64,000 nucleotides of DNA from NCBI GenBank assembly GCA_029204225.1, contig CM055099.1, positions 62,726,642-62,790,641 of the forward strand. The letters run 5' to 3'. Position 1 is the stretch's first letter. Every line of letters begins with the position of its first letter. Under the pieces are notes generated by a model. The model worked only from the letters and a program-made list of their open reading frames with translations, did no database searches and had not been told where the DNA came from. A program made the translations under genes and the position numbers. This DNA is from Diphasiastrum complanatum (taxonomy: Eukaryota > Streptophyta > Lycopodiopsida > Lycopodiales > Lycopodiaceae). Positions 1 to 10,425 of the stretch are shown piece by piece.

Positions 1-1083
1 TTGATTTTAACTTCAACTGAAAAATAGAATCAGTTGTGGAAGCTACTTTTGTTATCACTCTTTTATGACTTCGTCTGCTTCCCTCTCAGCTTCCATCTTG
101 AATTCATTAAGCTTTACAACTCTTGCTTACAATCCAAGACTAGCAAATTCAATCTAGCAGGTACATAGAACACCTATGGCAAATAGTCATTCCACTCTTT
201 ATTTTGCAACAAATATACCCAACCTTCTTGAATATCCTTGACAAAGATCATATGTGTGCAAGCTCATCTCTCTAGTGAATGTTGCTATGTTGTAATAACA
301 TCTTATACTCTTGTACTTCAAATTTACCATCCATGTTTGCTTTACATTATTTTTAATCATCGAGCATGTTCCATTCTCCATCTTGCACCAAGCTACAACT
401 TTTAAACACTTTGACCTCCATATTAGCAAAGCAAGTAAATTATACGTGGACATATAACCCATCTATGAAGGCTTGAGACACTGTCCTTTGCACAACCTTA
501 GAGATGATCTCTACACAGTTCTCATTGACAGATCAAGGCATCTAGATCAAGCCCACAAAAAGCTAGCAACACTTTTAAAAATCTGGCATTCACATTGTTT
601 TAACAAAAATATGTTTTTTCGCTAATCGTATTAACTTGAGAACGTATTCATGTCTAGCATATGAACAAGATCTTTGAACAAATTTCCAAGAGTTGACCAA
701 AATTGCACAAAAAGTTGGTGTCCTAGAACTTGTCTTAGTGGGTTGTCATCACATAATTATGGAAGGCGAAGTCATACAGATCACCATTCTTAAGGTCCAT
801 TTGGTTTTGAGAAATCAGAAAAAACATAGAAAAACATTCATTTCTGCCATTTTTGGTGAAAAAAGGAGGCAAAATCATCATCAGTCTTGATAACTTTTTT
901 TCCTTGGAAAAGAACTTTCGTTGAGTTGCAGACAGCACCGGCTTCATACAGAGAAACTTCAGTTTGAAGGGCGAAGGTTAATTCCTAGCAGATTTGCATA
1001 AACAAAACAAAAACAATCACAAAACCACCAAAAACCCTAAAAAATAGAAGAAGAACCTTCGCCCATTCCACTGGACATAGGTG
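1..1083. other. No gene recognised; end resembles Gypsy leader
   Basis: AT-rich DNA with no reading frame that looks like a known protein. The last 150 bases contain the motif GGCGAAGGTT (about 970) and GAACCTTCGCC (about 1053). The same motif recurs in the leader of the Gypsy element at 7789-8678, and a gag remnant of that family follows directly. The end of this stretch is therefore probably Gypsy leader. The first 900 bases are unassigned. Confidence 0.5.
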
Positions 1084-1637
1084 TGATTCAGATCACCTCG
1101 GCTACAGATACCAAAGTATAATGAGTTATCTGATCCAGTCAGATTTCTCAAAATCTATTCGGAATCATGTGAGATTTATGGCAAAGTTTTTCCACAAGAT
1201 AAACTTAAGCTATTTCATATGGCCTTAATTGGAGTCGCACAAGATTGGTTGTATAACCAAGATGAAACAAAACGCATGGATTGTGGGAAGAAGCTGGCCT
1301 CATCACAAGATTCAAACCCAGAAAGTTTATGGAAGATCCTTTCCTACTTTTAAATAAAATTAAAATGGAAAAGAGAGGAGTACGAGATTATATTGAAAAC
1401 ACCTCAGATCTGAGTGTGATCCTGAATTAATCAATATTGATGCCATGATCATATGGTTTTTAGCAGGTCTACCTAAAAGGAGTAGATGCGAGCTAAAACG
1501 CTGGAATGAGTATATGTCCTTACAACATGCTATGGACGATGCAATACGAGCGGAGAATGAAGATTCTGATGACGAACCAAATATTGGAATGCTGCCATAT
1601 ACAGCGGGGCAAACCACTACAACATCTACCACAATGG
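1084..1637 (+). pseudogene. Ty3/Gypsy gag fragment (G family)
   Basis: This is a decayed piece of a Gypsy capsid (gag) gene. It parallels the better copy at 8700-9280 base by base, for example the stretch coding for a -FHMALIGVAQDWLYNQDE- like segment near 1215-1265 and the acidic AIRAENEDSDDEPNIG segment near 1545-1590. Stops and small deletions break the frame. Homology ends abruptly near 1637, where Copia RT sequence begins, so the gag C-terminus with zinc knuckles is missing. It has no coding capacity. Confidence 0.75.
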
Positions 1638-2734
1638 GGATCTTGAGGGAAGTGTTCATGGAGCAACCCGAGGGCTATATTTCACATGGAAAATCATGTT
1701 TGTTTTCTACATGGCAAGCCTAATCATGTTTGTTTTCTAAAAAAGAGTTTGTATGGTCTTAAGCAAGTACCAAGGAGTTGGTATGCTAAGCTTAACTCTT
1801 TCTTACTTTCTCAAAATTTCATGATGAGGGAGTATGATCATTTAACTTACTATAGATTTGTTGGAAATGATGTTACTATTCTTCTAATCTATGTGGATGA
1901 TATCATATTGAGTGGAGGCAACAATCAAGATATCGATGATATCAAGATTGCACTCAAAAAGGAGTTTGAGGTGCATGATCTTGGTCTTTTCCATTATATC
2001 TTGGGAATAGAGGTATTAAGAACTTATGAAATTACTTCCATTTGTCAAGAGAAGTATGCTAATTTTATTCTAAAGCTATTACTCTCTATAGGAAGCTAGT
2101 TGGTTCACTCATATATCTAACTATCACAAGGCCTGATCTCAGCTATTGTAATGGTAGCTTAAGCCAATTTATGAAAAATCCTAATGTGGAGCATTAGAAG
2201 TGCAAGAGGGTATTGAGATACATCTTGGGAACAAGAGATTTTGTCATTGTTTGGGATCATCATCTAACTTGTTTGGATTTTTAGATTCAAAATTTGCTTG
2301 AGATCAAATGGATAGAAAATCCATAAGTGCACATGCTATCTTTATAGGTGATGGAGCTATCTCTTGTTAACTAGTGAGGCCGAGTACAAAGCTCTTACAT
2401 CTTGCACAAAGGAGATGTTATGGATCAAGAGGATGGTGAAAGATCTTCACTTGCTGAATTTTTTTAGATAGTCCTATCATCATTTTTGACAACATTTCAG
2501 CCCAAAAATTGGCAAGAAATCCCATCTTTCATGCAAGGAGAAAGCACATTGAGGTGGCATATCATTTTGTGAGAGAACAAGTCATGGCAAAGGAAGTGGA
2601 GTTTCAACATGTTTCTTCAAGGGAATGTGTGGCTGATATCTTCACCAAAGCATTGGGAAAAGACTTGTTTATAAGGCATAGAACATCACTTGGTGTACTA
2701 TCCAAGTCTATGCTAAAACTAGTTGAAGAGGGAG
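1638..2734 (+). pseudogene. Copia element A: RT C-terminal half and RNase H remnant
   Basis: Remnant of a Ty1/Copia polyprotein. Visible in order are EVFMEQPEGY (about 1650), SLYGLKQVPRSWYAKLN (about 1745-1795), the RT active-site motif YVDDIILSG (about 1888-1915), the HDLGLFHYILGIEV segment (1975-2015), and the RNase H end with HARRKHIEVAYHFVREQV (2530-2583) and CVADIFTKALGK (2625-2660). A short repeat of about 18 bases (1690 and 1722) disturbs the frame, and stops are frequent from 2097 to 2500. The 5' part of pol is absent, replaced by Gypsy gag. A polypurine tract (GAAGAGGGAG) leads into the LTR at 2735. Confidence 0.85.
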
Positions 2735-3205
2735 TGTGAAAATTGTCAACTAGTTTCGACATTTTATTTGGCAATTTTGAGGCCAACTTGAAATCTCAAC
2801 TTAGAGATAGATTCATATTTGTCAATAAGGGCCTAAATAGTTGTATTAATAACTTTGGCAAGTAGATAAGTGGATGAGGTCATGTTTGGACCCATTCTAA
2901 TTGGCTAATTTTGGTACATTGCATCTAGACTAGAGATTCTAGGTTTTTGGTTCAGTACGTAGAAGTTTCCATTTTAGGGCACACTTAGAGAAATTGGCTA
3001 AATAAAATATTGGCTGCTATAAATAGCTATACCTGCATGGAGAACTATATTTTGTTCTCTCATTATATGTGGAGAGTTCATCTTTGTTGATTCTATGTCC
3101 ATCTCTTGTGATTTTCTTAAGATATCTTGAGTTTCTCTATAGAATGTTGATTTCTTTGTTGATCTAGCTTTCTCATGTGTGAAGTATTGTATTGTACTGT
3201 TGTTG
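2735..3205 (+). repeat. 3' LTR of Copia element A
   Basis: The sequence starts TGTGAAAATTGTC right after the polypurine tract at 2725-2734, which is the expected position of a Copia 3' LTR. It holds a TATA-box-like TATAAATA near 3017, as expected for the LTR promoter. The right edge is uncertain: no clear CA end or target duplication was found, and sequence of a second Copia element (B) starts within about 30 bases. No matching 5' LTR is in the window. Confidence 0.6.
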
Positions 3206-3237
3206 TATGGATAAGGATAGTACTAAGTCAGATGTAA

Positions 3238-5600
3238 GTGGATATGATCAGATCTTTTGAATCTGATATTTTCATAGAGAGTAGGCCTGAGCTTAAGCTT
3301 GCTAGGACAGGGCAAATCATGGCAAAGGAAGGGGAGGAGAAGACACCCATCATCCAAGGCCAAGAAAAAGGCAAGGGGAAGACACATTCAAAGAATAAGG
3401 ACAAAATTCAAGGAGGATGGTGATGAGGCATCACAATCATCAACAAGTGGCAAGAAGGACAAATCCAAGAATAAGTGCTTCTATTGTGGTAAGAAGGGGC
3501 ATTTTGCTTTGGAATGCTTCAAGAAGAAGGCTTTTGGTAAGCAAACTAATCTCACTAATGAGCAGAGGAGAGTGAAAAGGAAAAATCACTTATGATGTCA
3601 ATTTACTCTTCTTCTAGCTTTAAAGGTGAAAATCCTTAGTTGCTAGATAGTGGTGCTAGTTCTCATATGAATAGTCAAAGATGATCTTTTTCTCATCTTT
3701 CATCCTATGATGGCATTAGAAAGTACATTTTCACTACAAATGACAATGAGTGTAAAACTGAAGGAAGTTGGTAGTGTGCCAATAGATCTAGGATCCACCA
3801 AGATCTTAAAGCTAGATGGTGTGCTCGTTTTGCCAAATATCACCAGGAATCTCCTAAGTGTTGGTCAAATGTCTGATGATGGTCTTCAGGTTGATTTTGG
3901 TGTGGATGCTTGCTTGGTCAAGATGAAAAAGTGATAACAAGAGGGACAAGATTTTGAAGACTCTTTAAGTTGGATACTAATGATGAGCTAACTTTTGTGG
4001 TTTGATGGCCGAGTTTGTGATGACCAAGGAGGAGCTTTGGCACAAAAGATTGGGCCATCCTAGCTTCAAATCCATGCAATCCATGATTAAGGAGGAGAAG
4101 GCAATTGGTTTTCCTAAATCTTTGGCAAATGACGGTAAGGCTTGTGAAGCATGTGCCTTGAAAAAACCACACAAATTGCCATTCCCAAGGTCTACTACTT
4201 CTTCCACTCATCATTTTCAGCTTGTGCACTCATATTTTCATTTTCATCAACTAGGAGCAATGGTGGTGCTACTATGTTTGTCTCCTTCATTGATGACTAC
4301 TCTAGATTCAGAGAATCAATTTTATATCAAGATAAAGGTGGGGAGTACATCTCTACAGAGTTTCATGAACATTGTGATCAACTTGGCATCAAGAAGGAGA
4401 TCACATGTGCCTACTCACCTCAACAAAATGGAGTGGCCGAGAGGAAGAATCGAACTCTATGTAGGTGTGCAAAAGCTACGAGGTTGGATGCACGTCTTCC
4501 AAAACTCTTTCGGGGCGAGGCTCTCACTTGTGCAAATTACTTGTGTAATAGATTGCATAATCTTGCTATTGGAGGAAAAACACCATTTGAATTGTTGTAT
4601 AAGAAAAAGCCAAAAGTTGATCACTTGAGGATCTTTGGATCCATTTGTTTTTTCCCTTGAATGTAAGAACCAAGGAGGATCCCAACTCTATCAAAGAGAT
4701 TATGGTAGGATATTCTACATCAAGGAAATCTTATAGAATTTTTGTGCTCTTTACTAACAAGATTGTGTTGAGTAGAGATGTGATTTTCCATGAAGGCAAG
4801 TTCTTAAAGCTTGATGAGGTCGATGGTGCTCAAGTTGATGTTGAATCCATGAAGCTACCAATTTTTCAAGAAAGTGATGTAGAGGGGCCGAGGCTTGAAA
4901 AGGAGATCTCTCAATCCAAGGCTCCAAGAAGATCTTCAAGGGAGAAGGCCGAGCCACTTAGGCTCACATACCTTGACAAGGGAAAGCAAGCCGAGATGGG
5001 TACCATTTCTCATGCACTTTTCATCTCTTTTAATGAGCCTTCTTGTGTGAAAGATGCATTAGAATCAAAGGTTTGGCATGAGGCAATTGGTTGCAAATGG
5101 GTGTTTAGAATCAAGTATAATCAAGATTGTTCCATTAACAAGTATAAAGCTAGGCTTTTTGCAAAGAGGTATGCTCAAGTCAAAGGTCTAGGCTATGAAG
5201 AAACCTTTGCTCTCATGGCAAAGATGGTCACCATTAGAATCTTGATTGCCTTGTATTCTCATTTAAATTGGTTCATGTATCAAATGGATGTGACTAATTT
5301 TTTCTCAATGACTATCTTGAGGAGGAGATCTACATGCACCAACCCGAGGGATTCATCATGAAGGTCAAGAGGACAAGGTTTTCTTGCTTTTCATGAGCTT
5401 GTATGGTCTCAAGCAAGCTCCAAGATCTTGGTATTCTTGACTTAATACTTTCCTTCTCTCACTAGATTTCATTCTTAGTGAGTATGATCCATCTTTGTAC
5501 TTCAATTTTGTAGATGGCGATGTGATCATTCTTGTACTATATGTAGATGACATTCTTTTTTGTGGAAACAATGTCAAATCGATGAGGCAAAACTAGCTCT
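3238..5600 (+). pseudogene. Copia element B: gag end, protease, integrase, partial RT
   Basis: Copia polyprotein remnant, frameshifted in several places. Order: basic gag tail, zinc knuckle CFYCGKKGHFALEC (3477-3518), protease LLDSGASSHM (about 3640-3670), GAG-pre-integrase LWHKRLGHPSFKSM (4034-4075), integrase core with FIDDYSRF (about 4288) and GGEYISTEFHEHCDQLGIK (4340-4395), PQQNGVAERKNRTL (4420-4460), linker RRSSREKAEPLRLTY (4927-4971), RT N-terminus CKWVFRIKYN (5092-5120) and YVDDILFCG (about 5540-5568). Internal deletions remove part of the integrase core between DDYSRF and the GGEY segment, and about 25 residues of RT near 5090. LTRs and the gag N-terminus are absent. Confidence 0.85.
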
Positions 5601-7110
5601 AGGAAAAGAACCTCAACTTTTTTACAATTTCTTATGGAAAGGACACCCAACTGTCCTTAGCTTTGCATCCTACAATTCAGAAGAGAATACTCATCACCTC
5701 ACCACATGAAGGCAATAATCAAATTTTTAAAGGGATCAAGAAAATTACACTTTGTAAAACCTATGGAACTATCGATGATAAACATATTAGTTCTATCTAG
5801 TCTGATAGTGGATGGAGACCTAATGGCCATTTTAGTGCTTGGATCAAGAGAACAACCAACATTAAGTTTTCTAAGTTCAAAGATTTTGCCCTTACAATAC
5901 TCTAAAAATCCATAGCTTTCAAAATCAATTATAGGAGAGATGGTAGTAGAAAACACAATTAAAAAAAAAAATGGGAGAGAATTTGGCCAAGAAAGGATGA
6001 ATGTTAGTAGAAAATATAAGTTGTTAGCAAGAGACATGAAGTCTACGTACATTCCTAGATATTAATGTCATCACTCTTTTTATAGAGATTTTGGGCTTCA
6101 TTTTTGCTACCTTGCTACCTTCTAATAAGGTTGCAATAATGAAAATAGATTTCTTCAAGAATCATTTCAACTCTTGATCAAGCAAGCATGAGAAAATGCA
6201 TCCAAAACATTTTTTTTTCTGGAAAGATTAACCATTGATTAAGAACTTTTTACAAAAGTAAAAAAAGAGCTCAAAGCAAGTGAAACAAGGCAATTTCTCT
6301 ACGTATCATAAAGAGAAAATGGAAAACATTCCATTCCCCAATTCCTTGCTAATTTTGTCTAGCCAAATATGCCAGAGTTAGAGCTCTAAGACATTGCTAA
6401 ACTTTTTCGACAAATTGATCTGAAAAAAAAAAATTATTTATTAGGAAAGAGGAATGGCCAAAAATCCTAACTTAACTTGGAAACTGGCTATAAAAAATCA
6501 ACAACTTCATCCCAGAGAGGAAGATAACAAACATTAAGAGGCGATGGATCACTTCTTCTTTGGTTGACTTTCATTTAGGACAGATGCAACAAGCATTACT
6601 TTTATATTTGGCTTTGATGGGAAGGGAATGTTGTAAGATTTGGAGGGCGAAGAGTTCCATTTTGGCAGGTTTGGTGGAGGTGGAGGTGGAAAAGTTCTAG
6701 CTTTCCAAGGAGAGGATCACTAATAAGTCATGAAGTCATGTGACCAATCAAAAGTAAAAGATCCATAAAATTGGTCCAATCATATTCAAGGGTTCCTTAT
6801 GTCACTAGACCAATCAAATTAGGAGGAGATATGTAAGGGGTCCAATCATATTGCATGTGGACTACACCTCTTGGAGTGCAAGACACTATTTGAGAGAGGG
6901 AGAGAGCGATTCTACGCTTAGTTTTTTGGAGTGAAAGTGAGATTCTACACTTAGAGATTCAATGTGTGAGGGCATGATTTTGGAGCAATTGACAATTTGG
7001 AGCTTTTACACCATTTGTGTTGGAAAGTTTTGATGTGAATGCAATCTATAATTAATGAGGTTGATTCTCTATTAGTAGGCCATACTACAGACTATGATTC
7101 ATGTTTGAGG
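5601..7110. other. No gene recognised; repeat-like DNA
   Basis: Reading frames here are short and resemble no known family. Near 5640-5800 a few residues (HHMKAIIKFLKGSRKLH) faintly recall the Copia RNase H region, which may be the decayed tail of element B. From 6740 to 6870 the phrase CCAATCA(T/A)ATT is used three times in an imperfect tandem arrangement. I see no promoter, RNA gene or LTR edge. Confidence 0.4.
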
Positions 7111-7385
7111 TGTTAAAACACACAGCTAGTTTGGACCAATTTTGGTCACATGCATTGTAATTGGCAAGATGGCCATGTAAATAGATGCCACATGTGCCAA
7201 ATAGCATAGGATGCTTTTACAAAGTCTTATTCTACATCTTAAATTGGCACTTTTAAATAAGGCCAAAGAGTGCTTAGATAGGGTAGAGAGAAAATAGGAG
7301 CCAGAAATAGTATGTTTTTCATTGTTTTTGGATCTCGAGATCAAGGACCCTAATTAGGGGTGGATCCAATGGTCAAATAGGTTTG
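7111..7385 (+). repeat. Partial Copia LTR, J family
   Basis: The segment starts TGTTAAAACACACAGC and matches, in reverse complement, the LTR beside minus-strand Copia J (54651 down to about 54370). It shares the TTTGGACCAATTTTGGTC stretch, the TAGATAGGGTAGAGAGAAAATAGGA stretch and the GATCTCGAGATC palindrome. It lacks a matching internal region on either side, so it is a solo or truncated LTR. A long AG microsatellite follows immediately. Confidence 0.7.
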
Positions 7386-7397
7386 GGAGAGAAAGGG

Positions 7398-7766
<369 letters not shown>

Positions 7767-7767
7767 G

Positions 7768-7788
7768 TTTTGGCGTCGTTGCCGGAGA
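7768..7788 (+). promoter_or_regulatory. Gypsy G1 primer-binding region
   Basis: The sequence TTTGGCGTCGTTGCCGGAGA is one or two changes from the TGGCGCCGTTGCCGGGGA found just after 5' LTRs in many plant Gypsy elements of the Athila/Tat type. It is followed by about 900 bases of leader and then a gag frame, as expected for minus-strand primer binding. Confidence 0.7.
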
Positions 7789-8678
7789 GCTACGCCAATT
7801 TTTCATATTGCAGCATGTTTGGTTGATGGTTAGCTTGCATTAGGCATCTTGTTTTGGCATGCATAGGGTTAAAATTGCATTTTAGCGTTAGATTGAGGGT
7901 GATTTTTCTTGATTTGAGTGGATCTTCTTGTTTGAAATCTAATCTGGAACCTTCGCCAGAGTCTATGTTAGTCCCACTTACTATTTTTTATAATCAGTAA
8001 GTTGGGCGAAGGTTTCCTAAAATGATCAATTGTCATATTGTTATATTTTTTTTCAAAAAAAGTCTCTTTTTTGCAAAAATACCAGTACTACTCTTGATTC
8101 TTGACTAGATCTTTTGTCGAGTTTTCTGAAGATTCTAAATATAGTAATCTATCATTCGAGAGATCGGCGAAGATTAGATCTATCACAATCTTCCAAAAAG
8201 TCAATTTTTATTCTCGCCAAGTTGCAAAAACCCCATTTTTTTTCAGAAAGAACCTTTGCCAGTACCACCACACATTTATCTATGTTAGATTCATCCACTG
8301 TAAAGTCGACAAAGGTTAATTTTACCATTGTCAATAAATAGCCAGATCAGTGATTTTTTTATCAAAAATAACAGTGAAGAACCTTCGTCGAGTCAACCTT
8401 TGCCCAAGAAACCTTCGCCAATACTATTTTAGATTCTAATTTACCATATCTAGCCTCTTTCAAATTTCTGATTCATTCTGATATTTTTTTATAGAAATTC
8501 TAAAAATTCTTCATTTTTAGTGTCAATCACTTGATCAAGATCTATTTTCGGAAAATCAAAAATCTGATTATTTCCAAGTAATAAAGTTTTTACAGACCTG
8601 ATCTAATCTAATTTGAGATAGGATGTTGTTGAAAAATCTAGATTTAATCTCATTGTCTGATTGACGTAATTTGGAATT
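7789..8678 (+). other. Gypsy G1 leader with recurring AACCTTCGCC motif
   Basis: Non-coding leader between primer site and gag. The decamer AACCTTCGCC or its complement GGCGAAGGTT, allowing one change, recurs about eight times (about 7950, 8004, 8165, 8254, 8306, 8379, 8393 and 8407), in both orientations. Adjacent opposite copies could pair as hairpins. The same motif lies before the gag fragment at 1084. No reading frame longer than 75 codons looks real. Confidence 0.55.
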
Positions 8679-9985
8679 ATGGCTGAACATGGAGCACCAC
8701 TGAACCCACCACCAATAATTGTTAGAAGGTCTCCTCGTCTAGATATACCAGGATACAATGGGTTCTCAGATCCCATCAAATTTCTGCACATATTTTCTAA
8801 ATCGTGTAGGGTTTATGACAAAGTTTTTCCAGAAGATAAATTTCAAATATTCCCTATGGCCTTAATTGGAGCTGCTCAAGATTGGTTTTACAACCAAGAT
8901 GAAGCATAACGACAAGATTGGGAAGTGGTAGCCACTCTCATTACAAGATTTAAGCCCAACAAATTTATGGAAGATTCATTTCTCCTTTTAAGTAAAATTA
9001 AAATGGGAAAGAGAGAGGCAATAAGAGATTATATTGAACAGGTCAAACACTTCAGATCTGAGTGTGATCTCGATCTAATCAGTGAAGATGCTTTGATTAC
9101 GTAATTTTTAGCAGGTCTTTCCAAACAGATTAGACGCGAGCTGAAACGCCATACTAAATACGCTACAATACAAAGCGCTATGGCTGATGCAATTCATGAG
9201 GAGCATGAAGATTCTGACGATGAACCAAATGTTGGAATATTGCCTTATACAACAGGACAAACCACAATGACATCCACCACAATTGCATCAACGAATATCA
9301 ATGCTACTATAGAGAAGATGATCGACGAGTTTGAGAAACTGGGTCAAAAGCAGCAGATGCAATTAGAAAAGATGCAGTCTCAACTTGATGAAAAGATCAA
9401 GGCCTTGGAAGAATTCCATGGCAAAGCAAACAAAGAACCTGAGAAGTTTTCAAAGACTTTTCCTAGTTGGAAAAATGTCTGGTGTTCAATTTGTGCGGGC
9501 AATCATACTATAAATGAATGTCCAACATTGAAACAATGAATGATGAATACTATTTGTCATTTGTGCAATTGTATGGGTCATGAAATAGCCTTTTGCTCGT
9601 TTAATCCTCGGATTATCCAGAAAAGGTATGCTAAGCTTCAATATCGAGAACCTACTTATTCAAAGGGTGCGGACAAGCCTTCCAATTCTGGTCTTGGATT
9701 TCCAGAACGACTAGCTCTGCCAGCTCCCACGGGACAAAGTGCTCCACCTGCAAATCTAATGAAACCAGAACCTTATGCTGGTAATGGGCAATGGAATAAT
9801 AGCAATGATCACAAGAGTGGTGCTTCAGATCAGTATGGTATCTATGCTGTCGCGTAACAACAAGCAGCTAGATAATGGTCCAAAGAGCCACTTGGATGTT
9901 TTGCATGCGAAGAGAATCACAGAGCTGTTGAATGTCCAAACAAAGGAAACTTTGTTATCAGAGAAATGCATGACTGTCTCTAATG
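8679..9985 (+). pseudogene. Ty3/Gypsy G1 gag (capsid and nucleocapsid)
   Basis: The frame opens at 8679 with MAEHGAPLNPPP and runs into a capsid-like region with FPMALIGAAQDWFYNQDEA (8853-8907), where a TAA stops it. Homology continues through GKREAIRDYIEQVKHFRSECD (about 9007-9070), LSKQIRRELKR (about 9118-9150) and the acidic HEDSDDEPNVG segment. Three zinc knuckles follow: CSICAGNHTINEC (about 9486-9524), CHLCNCMGHEIAFC (9555-9596) and CFACEENHRAVEC (about 9900-9940, another frame). At least two stops and one frameshift disable it. Protease and RT of the same element lie beyond 24662, displaced by Copia D. Gag would form the particle shell and bind the RNA. Confidence 0.85.
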
Positions 9986-10298
9986 CCTAAGTTATTTTTA
10001 CATTATCTTCATATCAGGTTATCAGCAATAGAGGATTGCATGGCTATCTCAGATGCCTAATCGTTTCTGTGATGTCTCTTTCATCGTAGTCTAAGACTCC
10101 TACGCTGATAATCTTATTCAACACAAAAGAACAGCTCCCAATCTCCGTTCTCTAAGTAATCCACGATCTTGTTAATACAATTAGTATTTTTCTTTCATTA
10201 TTGTCCTCATCCGTTGGTATTTATCACAGTTGACAGTATTCATTCACGAACCAACAGATTGGTATCAGAGCGGATAATTTCCATTTCACGAACCAACA
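9945..10298 (+). repeat. 5'-truncated 5' LTR of Copia D
   Basis: About 350 bases match 24304-24661 with scattered changes, including CTAAGACTCCTAC, GATAATCTTATTCAACA and CTCCGTTCT. The copy ends AACCAACA, the complement of the TGTTGG that opens the 3' LTR, so the end looks right. The first 860 or so bases of the LTR are missing and the sequence joins Gypsy gag near 9945. A primer-site-like TTGGTATCAGAGC lies inside the LTR, 40 bases before its end. Confidence 0.75.
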
Positions 10299-10301
10299 AG
10301 G

Positions 10302-10314
10302 TGGTATCAGTGCA
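10302..10314 (+). promoter_or_regulatory. Primer-binding site of Copia D
   Basis: TGGTATCAGTGCA starts three bases after the LTR end AACCAACA. It differs by one base from the usual initiator-tRNA-Met site TGGTATCAGAGC. A second, better match (TGGTATCAGAGC at 10259) lies inside the LTR end. Confidence 0.6.
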
Positions 10315-10425
10315 CTGGTTTATTGGATTACTAGAGATTTAGGATTTATAATAGAACTTGATACGTTCTTGTTTTATAGAGCTAATTCATTCTGTTTGTG
10401 TTTTATCTCTATTCCTCAATTTTAA

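Noticed and set aside
199-462. 87-codon minus-strand frame near the window start
   Set aside because: No recognisable domain and composition like surrounding AT-rich DNA.
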